Shown: positions 24,829-31,964 of the stretch, one piece after another | Layout of the letters: every line of letters starts with the position of its first letter | Numbering within the stretch: position 1 is the first letter of the stretch | Source: Streptomyces uncialis | GTDB taxonomy: Bacteria; Actinomycetota; Actinomycetes; Streptomycetales; Streptomycetaceae | Assembly (NCBI RefSeq): GCF_001905345.1 | Contig: NZ_LFBV01000001.1 | Span: 1,871,321 to 1,935,320 of the forward strand | Length of the DNA: 64,000 bases | Reading direction: 5' to 3' | Position numbers and translations under genes: made by a program | Notes under the pieces: generated by a model | What the model was told of the DNA's origin: nothing | Databases searched by the model: none | Seen by the model: only the letters and a program-made list of their open reading frames with translations

Positions 24829-25013
24829 GCGGGTCGCCTTCGCTTGGGCCCCGGGTTTCCTGTGCGTGGCGTACTTGTCCCCGTGCGGGTCGTTCGTGGG
24901 TGCGCAGTTCCCCGCGCCCCTGAGGTGCTGCCCCCTTGCGGTCGCTCTCCGGGTGCGGGTCGCCCTCGTTTTCGCGCAGTTCCCCGCGCCCCTTTGGGGG
25001 CGCCCACCTGGGG
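24829..25013 (-). repeat. Two inverted-orientation copies of the dispersed repeat
   Basis: GGGTCGCCTTCGCTTG at about 24829 and GCGCAGTTCCCCGCGCCCC at 24902-24920 are the reverse complement of parts of the 90-bp unit at 25238. A second shorter copy with GCGCAGTTCCCCGCGCCCC follows at about 24975-24993. The intergenic location and the palindromic core GCGCCCC..GGGGCGC suggest a REP-like element. Confidence 0.65.
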
Positions 25014-25237
25014 CTGTCGTCCGTCTGCGGGCCGACGTCAGCCCGGGGCCGGGGTTCAACCATCCTCCTCGCGGACTCGCGCTGCTGCGGGAGGGGGTGG
25101 GCGGGAATCTCTGCCCGCAGACTCCGATGCTCTTCAGTCCGACCACTGGACGTCGTACCGAGCGCGTTGGAGCGAGGACGGAGAATCCCGACCGGCACCG
25201 ACCCGAAGAACAGACAGAACGCGCCCCAAAGGGGCGC

Positions 25238-25482
25238 GGGGAACTGCGCGAAACCCACGAGCGACGGCACAGGGACGAAGTGCGCCCAGCCGGACGGACC
25301 TGGGAAGCGCAAGCGAAGGCGACCCGTGGGGAACTGCGCGAAACCCACGAGCGACGGCACAGGGACGAAGTACGTCCACCCGGACAGACCTCGGAAGCGC
25401 AAGCGAAGGCGACCCGCGGGGAACTGCGCACCCCACGAACGACGGCACAGGAACGAAGTACGTCCACCCGGACAGACCTCGA
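25238..25482 (+). repeat. 90-bp tandem repeat, nearly three copies
   Basis: Units start at 25238, 25328 and 25418, each with GGGGAACTGCGCG, then ACGGCACAGG-ACGAAGT and GCAAGCGAAGGCGACCCG; the third breaks off near 25482. Just upstream is the small palindrome GCGCCCCaaaGGGGCGC. Copies differ by scattered substitutions, so the array is not a very recent duplication. Confidence 0.85.
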
Positions 25483-25523
25483 CGGCCGGCCCAGCGACCC
25501 AGCGGCGACAGGACTTCGTAAGA

Positions 25524-25562
25524 TGTGTGCGCACGCATGAAATGTGGGCGGAGTTGGCTATA
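25524..25562 (+). promoter_or_regulatory. Promoter/operator region of the second MarR gene
   Basis: ATGTGTGCGCACGCATG at about 25524-25540 is a near-perfect palindrome around GTGCGCAC. TATAGT at about 25559 resembles a -10 element, about 40 bp before the start codon. This is a typical arrangement for MarR autoregulation. Confidence 0.4.
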
Positions 25563-25602
25563 GTCACGCAGGGACAAGGAGTCGACTGGAGGGGAGGCCG
25601 GG

Positions 25603-26070
25603 ATGTCGGCCGACGACCGTGCCGCAAGCCTCCGCGAGTTCGACCGGTGGCGGCGGCTGACCCTGATGGTGGGCCGGTTCAACCAGTCCATGGAGCGGAT
25701 GCTCGCGGACGAGTTCCAGGTCTCCCTCCCGGAGGTACTGGTGCTCGTCGAGCTGCGGCACGGCCCCACCCGGGGCACGCGGGTGCAGGAGCTGTCCGCC
25801 GCGGTGGGCCTCGACCAGTCGTCCATGAGCCGGCTCGTCACCCGGCTGGAGAAGAAGGGGCTCACCGCCCGGGTCAGCTGCGAGCACGACCGGCGCGGCG
25901 TCTACTGCGCCCTGACACCCGAGGGCGCCGACCGCGGCGAGCGCGCCGAGGCCCGCTGCCGTACGGAGCTGACCGCGCTGCTCGACGCCGCCGCCTACGA
26001 CGACCGCTGGGCCGCCCTGGTCACCCGCCTCCGCCACCAGGGCCCGACCGCCCCCACCCCGACGACGTGA
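25603..26070 (+). CDS. MarR-family transcriptional regulator
   Basis: A 155-residue MarR-type winged-helix protein. Landmarks are FNQSMERMLADEFQVSLPEVLVL in the first helices, the recognition helix DQSSMSRLVTRLEKKGL, and the wing CEHDRRGVYCALTPEG. The ATG at 25603 has GGAGGGGAGG upstream. The protein carries cysteines at the wing (SCEHDRR and VYCAL), which could be redox-sensitive, though this is inference. No partner gene is adjacent on the same strand except the AraC regulator 250 bp downstream, so its target may be itself or distant. Confidence 0.92.
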   Translation: MSADDRAASLREFDRWRRLTLMVGRFNQSMERMLADEFQVSLPEVLVLVELRHGPTRGTRVQELSAAVGLDQSSMSRLVTRLEKKGLTARVSCEHDRRGVYCALTPEGADRGERAEARCRTELTALLDAAAYDDRWAALVTRLRHQGPTAPTPTT

Positions 26071-26152
26071 CCCGGCCCCGTCGCGTCACCCCGAAGCGGC
26101 GCGAGCGTAAACCCTCGAACGAGCCGCACGGGACCAGGTGCGCCGAGCGCGG

Positions 26153-26262
26153 ACCACTCAGGGGCGCGGGGAACCGCGCAACCCACGGACGGCCCGCACG
26201 GGAACGGAGGACGTACGGCCGGCCCGGAACCGTGAGGCGCGAGCGAAGGCGACCCGTCCCGG
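26153..26262 (+). repeat. Diverged copy of the dispersed repeat
   Basis: GGGGCGCGGGGAACCGCGCAA, ACGGCCCGCACGGGAACG and GCGCGAGCGAAGGCGACCCG follow the same order as in the 90-bp units at 25238. This copy lies between the MarR and AraC genes, just before the AraC promoter. Confidence 0.6.
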
Positions 26263-26297
26263 CCGCCTGAGGGCCAGGACGTACGACCGGGACGGTA

Positions 26298-26316
26298 TGA
26301 GGTTAGGTTACCCTAA
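26298..26316. promoter_or_regulatory. IdeR/DmdR-type iron box overlapping the araC-family promoter
   Basis: TGAGGTTAGGTTACCCTAA agrees with the IdeR/DmdR1 consensus TTAGGTTAGGCTCACCTAA in 15 of 19 positions. It contains TACCCT (26309-26314), a good -10 hexamer placed 6 nt before the ATG at 26321. A bound iron-loaded repressor would therefore block a probably leaderless transcript. Confidence 0.6.
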
Positions 26317-26320
26317 GTTC

Positions 26321-27169
26321 ATGTCGGTTGCTCATGTGTCCGGTCCCGCGCTCGCCGGGACGGCCCCGCCCCTGCCCGTCCGCTGGGCCGCGCCCCCGGC
26401 CGGCGGCGCCGTGGTGCGGCCGCCGTACCTGCTCACCACCGCCGTCTTCGACGGCGGCGACGGACCGCTCGACGTGGAACCGCACACCCACAGCGACGGC
26501 CTTCTCATGTGGCCGCACGCCGGGCCCCTGACGCTCTACACCCCCACCGGCGTGCGGCGGCTGATACCCGGGCAGGGGGTGTGGATACCGCCGGACGCCC
26601 CCCACGCCGCCACCGCCGACCCCGGCAGTTTCGCCTGCTTCACCTATGTGGCCCGCTCCGCGATCCCCGCCACCTGGACCTCGTCACGGTCGATGAAGGT
26701 GGGACGCGCGCTCCAGGAGATGCTGCTCCACCTCAACGCCACCGCCATGCCGGACGACCTCCGGCTGCGTACCCAGCGGGTCATCCTGGAGATGCTCCAG
26801 GACGACCCCCGCCCCGTCCCCGAGGTACCGCTCCCGGCGGACTGGCGCATCCAGGCCCTCGCGGACGACGTACTGCGCGATCCGGACAGCGACCGCTCCG
26901 TCGAGGAATGGGCGGCGCGGCACTCGCTCAGCGTCCGCACGGTCAACCGGGCCTTCGGCCAGGACCTCGGGATGTCGTTCACCCGCTGGCGCGCGCTCGT
27001 ACGGATGTCCACCGCGATGACCATGCTCGCCCAGGGGCACCCGGTGAACCTGGTGGCGCACCGCTGCGGCTACTCCACGACCAGCGCGTTCAGCGCCGCG
27101 TTCCGCCGGGTCACCGGCGCCAGCCCGACCGAGTACCTCCGCGAATGCGCCGTACCCGTGCCCCCGTGA
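26321..27169 (+). CDS. AraC-family regulator of the siderophore-uptake locus
   Basis: A 282-residue regulator with an N-terminal cupin-like ligand domain (HTHSDGLLMWPHAGPLTLYTPTG, GQGVWIPPDAPHAA) and a C-terminal AraC DNA-binding domain with two helix-turn-helix units (VEEWAARHSLSVRTVNRAF, VNLVAHRCGYSTTSAFSAAFRRVTG). The ATG at 26321 is preferred because a -10 element lies 6 nt upstream, implying a leaderless message; an ATG at 26297 would add eight residues including a TTA leucine. The iron box over its promoter and the downstream uptake genes suggest it activates them when iron is scarce, perhaps with the ferric siderophore as signal. Confidence 0.9.
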   Translation: MSVAHVSGPALAGTAPPLPVRWAAPPAGGAVVRPPYLLTTAVFDGGDGPLDVEPHTHSDGLLMWPHAGPLTLYTPTGVRRLIPGQGVWIPPDAPHAATADPGSFACFTYVARSAIPATWTSSRSMKVGRALQEMLLHLNATAMPDDLRLRTQRVILEMLQDDPRPVPEVPLPADWRIQALADDVLRDPDSDRSVEEWAARHSLSVRTVNRAFGQDLGMSFTRWRALVRMSTAMTMLAQGHPVNLVAHRCGYSTTSAFSAAFRRVTGASPTEYLRECAVPVPP

Positions 27170-27283
27170 CCCGGCCCCCACGGTCCGGCCGCCCCGGACC
27201 CGGCCGCACGGCACCTGGCCGATTCGCGACGCACCCTGGCCGGGCCGCGACGCCCGCCGGTCACGGCGTTCCCTAGCGTTGAG

Positions 27284-27307
27284 CCAGGTGAGGGTTACCT
27301 CACCTGG
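27284..27307. promoter_or_regulatory. Iron-box-like palindrome upstream of the siderophore uptake operon
   Basis: CCAGGTGAGG and CCTCACCTGG form perfect 10-bp inverted arms around GTTA. The sequence matches the IdeR/DmdR1 19-bp consensus in about 13 positions. It lies 123 bp before the FecB-like gene and is the likely Fe-dependent repressor site of the whole operon. Confidence 0.6.
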
Positions 27308-27429
27308 CCCGTACGGAGGGCGGCGGACCGTCCCCGTGCCCGGCCGCGCGCGTACGTCCCGCACCGCTGCGACGGCGCCCCCCTGTCGCCGTCGCGCCGC
27401 CCCCGCGGTGCGCAGAACCTAGGAGAACC

Positions 27430-28554
27430 ATGTCCCTACCCACGGCCGTGCCGACGGCCGCCGCACCGACCCGGACGCCCCGCCGCGCCAGGGTCTGGAC
27501 CCGTGCCGCGGGACTGGCGGTCGCCGCCGCCCTCGTCCTCACGGGCTGCGGCGGAGGCAGCTCCGCGGAGGGCTCCGAAGGGGACGGCAAAGCCGCCGAC
27601 AAGAGCGCCGCCGCGTTCCCGGTCAGCATCAAGCACGCCCACGGCACCACCAAGATCACCGAGAAGCCCAAGCGCGTCGTCGCCGTCAGCTGGATGAACC
27701 AGGACATCGTGACCGCCCTCGGTGTCCTCCCCGTCGGGGTCGACAAGCAGTGGGGCGGCGACAAGGACGGCCACACCCCCTGGTTCCGCACCGCCGCGGA
27801 GGGGCTGGGCGGCGAACTCCCCGAGACCCTGAACTACGGGGACTCCGGCGAGATGGACTTCGAGCAGATCCTGTCCCTCGACCCGGACCTGATCGTCGGC
27901 CTGTACTCCGGCATCACCGACGTCGACTACAAGCGGCTCACCGAGATCGCGCCCACGATCCCCTACCTGAAGCGGCCCTACGACGGCGGCACCTGGCAGG
28001 ACATGACCCGCACCATCGGCAAGGCCCTCGGCGAGAACACCAAGGCCGAGCAGCTGGTCACGAAGACGGAGACCGTGCTCGCCGGCGTCGCCAAGGAGAA
28101 CCCCCAGTTCAAGGGGAAGACCTTCACCTACGGCACCGCCCTCACCCCCGGCTCCACCGAAGCCGGTCTGTATGTCGACTACGACCCCAGGGTCCGGCTG
28201 CTGAACGAGATGGGCTTCGAGAACACGCCCTCCCTGGACGTCATCAACGCGGGCGTCAAGGGCACCAACTTCTACGGCGGCGTCAGCCTGGAGAAGCTCG
28301 ACACGGTCAAGGCCGATGTCTTCGTCGGCTGGGCCTACGACCCCAAGGAGGTCCCGTACTCGCTGAAGGACCCCCTCTTCAAGCGCTGGAAGCCCATCGC
28401 GGAGAAGCGGTACGCCTTCGTCGAGACCGCCGAACTCGGCATGGCCGTCAGCGCGCCGACCGTGCTGTCGATCCCCTGGGCCATGGAGCGGTACGTGCCG
28501 CTGCTCGCCGACGCCGTCGCGGGCAAGGGCAGGTCCGACACCCAGGGCTCCTGA
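27430..28554 (+). CDS. Ferric-siderophore substrate-binding lipoprotein (FecB/FepB type)
   Basis: A 374-residue class III (helical-backbone) binding protein delivering ferric siderophores to the permease. The signal peptide ends in a lipobox, LVLTGC, with Cys40 as the lipidated residue. The mature domain starts with PVSIKHAHGTTKITEKPKRVVAVS and shows FEQILSLDPDLIVG, both hallmarks of the family. The ATG at 27430 follows AGGAG. It opens an operon with the two permeases, ATPase, exporter-fold ABC pair and SIP gene. A 20-bp duplication covers its stop codon. The siderophore is not predictable from sequence. Confidence 0.94.
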   Translation: MSLPTAVPTAAAPTRTPRRARVWTRAAGLAVAAALVLTGCGGGSSAEGSEGDGKAADKSAAAFPVSIKHAHGTTKITEKPKRVVAVSWMNQDIVTALGVLPVGVDKQWGGDKDGHTPWFRTAAEGLGGELPETLNYGDSGEMDFEQILSLDPDLIVGLYSGITDVDYKRLTEIAPTIPYLKRPYDGGTWQDMTRTIGKALGENTKAEQLVTKTETVLAGVAKENPQFKGKTFTYGTALTPGSTEAGLYVDYDPRVRLLNEMGFENTPSLDVINAGVKGTNFYGGVSLEKLDTVKADVFVGWAYDPKEVPYSLKDPLFKRWKPIAEKRYAFVETAELGMAVSAPTVLSIPWAMERYVPLLADAVAGKGRSDTQGS

Positions 28555-28580
28555 CCCGTCCCCAGGGCTCCTGACCCGCC
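28541..28580 (+). repeat. 20-bp tandem duplication spanning the fecB-like stop codon
   Basis: CCCAGGGCTCCTGACCCGTC at 28541 is repeated at 28561 with a single change near the end. The first copy contains the last codons and the TGA of the binding-protein gene; the second is non-coding. Confidence 0.9.
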
Positions 28581-28623
28581 CCGACATCCGGTCCACCCCG
28601 CACAGCCACCACGAGGATCACCC

Positions 28624-29706
28624 GTGACGACCGCATCACCTCCCGGTGGGAACACCATCGCGCGGCGTGCCGAGCCAGGCCCGTACTCCGGTACGGGCCT
28701 GGTCCCGCGCCACCGGCACCGCTTCCTGGTCCTGCTGGCCGCCCTCGCGCTGCTGCTCGCGATGTCCGTCCTCAGCCTCATGGTCGGCGCCCGCGCCATC
28801 GCCCCGTCGACCGTGTGGGACGCGCTGTTCCACTTCGACGTGTCCGTCGACGAACACGCGATGGTCCGCGAGCTGCGGCTGCCGCGCACGGTGATCGGAC
28901 TGCTGGTGGGAGCCGCGCTCGGGCTGTGCGGGGCGCTCATCCAGGCGTTCACCCGCAACCCCCTCGCCGACCCCGGCGTCCTCGGCGTCAACGCGGGCGC
29001 CGCGTTCGCGGTGACCTTCGCCGTCGCCGTCCTCGGCCTCACCGACCCCGCCGCGTTCGTCTGGTTCGCCCTCGCCGGGGCCTTCGGGGTGACCGTCCTC
29101 GTCTACACCCTCGGCTCGCTCGGCGCCGACCGCGCGACCCCCGTGAAGCTCACCCTCGCCGGTGTCGCGCTCACCGCCGTGTTCAGCGGACTGACCTCCG
29201 CCCTCACCCTCAAGAGCCTGGCCACCCTCGACATCATGCGGTTCTGGGGCGTCGGCTCCATCGGCGGGCGCCGCCTCGACATCCTCACCGTCGCCGTCCC
29301 CCTGATCGGCGTCGGCATCCTCGTCGGCCTGCTCACCGCCCGCTCCCTGAACGCCCTCGCGCTCGGCGACGACAGCGCCCGCGCCCTGGGCGTGCCGATC
29401 GGCGTGACCCGGGTCGCCGTCGTCCTCTCCGTCACCCTGCTCGCCGGGACGGCCGTCGCCGTCGCCGGACCCATCGCCTTCGTCGGACTGATGGTGCCGC
29501 ACGTGGTGCGCTGGTTCACCGGCCCCGACCAGCGCTGGATCCTGCCCCTGACCCTGGTCGTCGCCCCCTCCTTCCTGCTGGCCGCCGACATCGTCGGACG
29601 GATCGTGCTGCCCAACGGGGAACTGCGGGTCGGCCTCGTCACCGCCCTCGTCGGCGCGCCCGTCCTCGTCGCCCTGGTCCGGCGCCGCAACGTGAGCGGA
29701 CTGTGA
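28624..29706 (+). CDS. FecCD-family siderophore ABC permease, subunit 1
   Basis: A 360-residue polytopic permease of the FecCD/BtuC family with about ten membrane helices. Landmarks are LRLPRTVIGLLVGAALGLCGALIQAFTRNPLADPGVLGVN, shown only as position markers around residues 85-120, and the conserved loop GPIAFVGLMVPHVVRW, which contacts the ATPase. The GTG at 28624 follows GAGGA. It pairs with the next gene, whose start is 3 bp after this stop, to form the heterodimeric channel. Confidence 0.94.
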   Translation: MTTASPPGGNTIARRAEPGPYSGTGLVPRHRHRFLVLLAALALLLAMSVLSLMVGARAIAPSTVWDALFHFDVSVDEHAMVRELRLPRTVIGLLVGAALGLCGALIQAFTRNPLADPGVLGVNAGAAFAVTFAVAVLGLTDPAAFVWFALAGAFGVTVLVYTLGSLGADRATPVKLTLAGVALTAVFSGLTSALTLKSLATLDIMRFWGVGSIGGRRLDILTVAVPLIGVGILVGLLTARSLNALALGDDSARALGVPIGVTRVAVVLSVTLLAGTAVAVAGPIAFVGLMVPHVVRWFTGPDQRWILPLTLVVAPSFLLAADIVGRIVLPNGELRVGLVTALVGAPVLVALVRRRNVSGL

Positions 29707-29709
29707 GCG

Positions 29710-30897
29710 ATGAGCACCCACCCCACCCGGAAGCGTGAACCCGCCGTGACCCCCGCCCCGCACCCCGGTGAGCCACCCGCACCCGTCCGGGACACGGACA
29801 CGCCGGACCTCACCAAGCGACCCGTACCCGCCCCCGGCCGGGGCGAGCCGCCCGCGCACGTCGACTTCGGCCGCACCACCTGGGCCTGGCGGCGGGCCGG
29901 CACCGCGCTGCGCGTGGACCGCCGTTCCGTACTGGTCTGCGCCGCCCTCGCCACCGCCGTCCTCGTGCTCGGGGTGCTGACCCTCGGCACCGGGTCCATC
30001 TCCCTGAGCCCCGGCCAGGTCGTGACCGCGCTCCTCGACCCGGACTCCGACCGGCGCGCCCGGCTCGTCGTGGTCGACTGGCGACTGCCCCGGCTGCTGT
30101 TCGCCCTGATCTGCGGGGCCGCGCTGGCGGTCAGCGGCGCGATCTTCCAGTCGCTCACCAAGAACCCGCTCGGCTCCCCCGACATCATCGGCTTCTCGTC
30201 CGGCTCCTACGCCGGGGCCAGCGTCGTCATGCTGCTCCTCGGCTCCGCCAACTACCTCGCCGTCGGCGCCGGATCACTGGTCGGCGGGGCCGCCGCCGCC
30301 CTGCTGGTGTACCTGCTCGCGTACCGCGGGGGACTGCACCCGTTCCGGCTCATCATCGTCGGTATCGCCGTCGGCGCCGGACTCAGCTCCATCACCTCGA
30401 TGCTGCTGCTCTCCGTCGACCCCCAGGCGGCGATGCTCGCCGCCACCTGGGCCGCCGGGTCGCTCAGCGGTCTCGGGTTCACGGAACTGGGACCCGCCGC
30501 CGTCGGCTTCGTCGTCCTGACGCTCTGGTCCGTCCTGGTCGTACGGCCCCTGGTCCAGCTGGAGATGGGCGACGACGCGGCCGTGGCCCTCGGCGTCCGC
30601 GCCCACCGGGTACGGCTCAGCGCGACCCTTGTCGGGGTGGCGCTCACCGCGCTGGTGACGGCCGCCGTCGGGCCGATCGCGTTCGTCGCGCTGGCCGCCC
30701 CGCAGATCGCCCAGCGGCTGACCCGGAGTTCCACGACGCTGCGGATCGTGCCCGCCGCGCTCACCGGGGCGCTGATCCTGGTCACCGCCGACTACGCCGC
30801 CCAGCGCCTTGAGCTGCCGGTGGGGGTGGTCACCGTCTGCGTCGGCGGGCTCTACCTCGCCTGGCTGCTCGCCCGGCAGTACGCGACCCGCCGATGA
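29710..30897 (+). CDS. FecCD-family siderophore ABC permease, subunit 2
   Basis: A 395-residue second permease. The first ~65 residues are a Pro/Thr/Arg-rich cytoplasmic extension not typical of FecCD proteins. The membrane part contains RLPRLLFALICGAALAVSG, SLTKNPLGSPDIIG and GPIAFVALAAPQIAQRL, the last being the coupling-helix region. It starts 3 bp after the first permease and overlaps the ATPase gene by 4 bp. It works with the lipoprotein at 27430 and the ATPase at 30894 as one importer. Confidence 0.93.
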   Translation: MSTHPTRKREPAVTPAPHPGEPPAPVRDTDTPDLTKRPVPAPGRGEPPAHVDFGRTTWAWRRAGTALRVDRRSVLVCAALATAVLVLGVLTLGTGSISLSPGQVVTALLDPDSDRRARLVVVDWRLPRLLFALICGAALAVSGAIFQSLTKNPLGSPDIIGFSSGSYAGASVVMLLLGSANYLAVGAGSLVGGAAAALLVYLLAYRGGLHPFRLIIVGIAVGAGLSSITSMLLLSVDPQAAMLAATWAAGSLSGLGFTELGPAAVGFVVLTLWSVLVVRPLVQLEMGDDAAVALGVRAHRVRLSATLVGVALTALVTAAVGPIAFVALAAPQIAQRLTRSSTTLRIVPAALTGALILVTADYAAQRLELPVGVVTVCVGGLYLAWLLARQYATRR

Positions 30898-31964
30898 AGC
30901 CCGCCCCGCCGCCCGCACCGCCCTCCCGAGGACCCCAGATGCCGCCGAAGACCGACCACCCCGGCCCGGACCCCGCACCCGCGCCGGACCTCATGACACC
31001 CGCGCCGGAACCCGTACCCGCGCCGGACCCCGTACCCCGGCCGGAATCCACGGCACCCGCCCCGGACCCCGTACCCGCCCAGGAATCCGGCGTACCCGCG
31101 CCCGCCCCGGAAGCCACCGCGCCCGCGCACCGCCCCGGCCCCGTGCCGCCGCCCGCGCTCGCCGATGTGCCGCACGCCCGGCTGGAGGTACGGGACGCGA
31201 CCCTCGGGTACGCCCGCCACCCCGTCGCCGAGCACCTGGACCTGCGGATACCGGAGGGCTCCTTCACCGCGATCATCGGCCCCAACGCCTGCGGCAAGTC
31301 GACCCTGCTGCGCGCCGTGGCCCGGCTGCTGACGCCCACCGCCGGACAGGTGCTCCTCGACGGCAAGGCCATCTCCGAGTACCGCTCCAAGGAGGTCGCG
31401 CGCCGCCTCGGACTGCTGCCGCAGACCTCCCTCGCCCCCGACGGCATCAGCGTCGCCGAGCTCGTCTCCCGGGGCCGCTACCCGCACCAGAAGCTGACCC
31501 GTCAGTGGACCGCCGAGGACGAACGCGCCGTCGCCGCGGCGATGGCCGCGACCTCCGTCACCGATCTGTCCGGCCGGCTCGTCGACGAACTGTCCGGCGG
31601 CCAGCGCCAGCGCGTCTGGGTCGCCATGGTGCTCGCCCAGCAGACCCCCGTCCTCCTGCTGGACGAGCCGACGACGTTCCTCGACATCGCCCACCAGATC
31701 GAGCTCCTCGAACTCTTCACGGACCTGCACCGCTCCGGCCGCACCCTCGTCGCCGTGCTGCACGACCTCAACCACGCCGCCCGCTACGCCACTCATCTGA
31801 TCGCCATGCGCGACGGCCGGGTCGTCGCCGAGGGCCCGCCCGCCGAGGTCATGACGGCCGACCTGGTGCGCGAGGTCTTCGAACTGCCGTGCCGTGTCGT
31901 GCCCGACCCCGAGACCGGCACCCCCATGGTCGTCCCGCTCGCCCGCCGCCGGGACACCCCGTGA
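30894..31964 (+). CDS. Siderophore ABC transporter ATPase (FepC/FhuC type) with Pro-Ala-rich N-terminal extension
   Basis: A 356-residue ATPase. The core from about residue 95 has Walker A GPNACGKSTLL, Q-loop LLPQTSLAP, signature ELSGGQRQRVWVAM, Walker B PVLLLDEPTTFLD and the switch His in VLHDLNHA, all intact. The first ~90 residues are a low-complexity extension of the type PAPDPVPAPEP, absent from normal FepC proteins. An internal ATG at residue 16 would only shorten this slightly. It overlaps the permease stop (ATGA) and is itself followed by a GTGA overlap, so six reading frames of the operon are tightly coupled. Confidence 0.94.
   Translation: MKPAPPPAPPSRGPQMPPKTDHPGPDPAPAPDLMTPAPEPVPAPDPVPRPESTAPAPDPVPAQESGVPAPAPEATAPAHRPGPVPPPALADVPHARLEVRDATLGYARHPVAEHLDLRIPEGSFTAIIGPNACGKSTLLRAVARLLTPTAGQVLLDGKAISEYRSKEVARRLGLLPQTSLAPDGISVAELVSRGRYPHQKLTRQWTAEDERAVAAAMAATSVTDLSGRLVDELSGGQRQRVWVAMVLAQQTPVLLLDEPTTFLDIAHQIELLELFTDLHRSGRTLVAVLHDLNHAARYATHLIAMRDGRVVAEGPPAEVMTADLVREVFELPCRVVPDPETGTPMVVPLARRRDTP

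Larger units (their letters stand above)
24493..25602. other. 1.1-kb stretch without a convincing gene, carrying repeats
   Basis: Long frames on both strands here overlap one another and are built from the 90-bp and related repeats, so I do not accept them as genes. One lower-GC stretch at 24570-24719 reads on the minus strand as a protein-like end (GKRRPFDRLINLLTPHDRS, then SYVESHTHGHLERE). It could be the remnant of a lost gene, perhaps once linked to the DUF397 pair. The rest is repeat family DNA in both orientations. Confidence 0.55.

Noticed and set aside
24680..25627. Long overlapping frames on both strands in the repeat region
   Set aside because: They consist of translated 90-bp and dispersed repeats, with the same peptides recurring in several frames; no ribosome-binding sites or family similarity.
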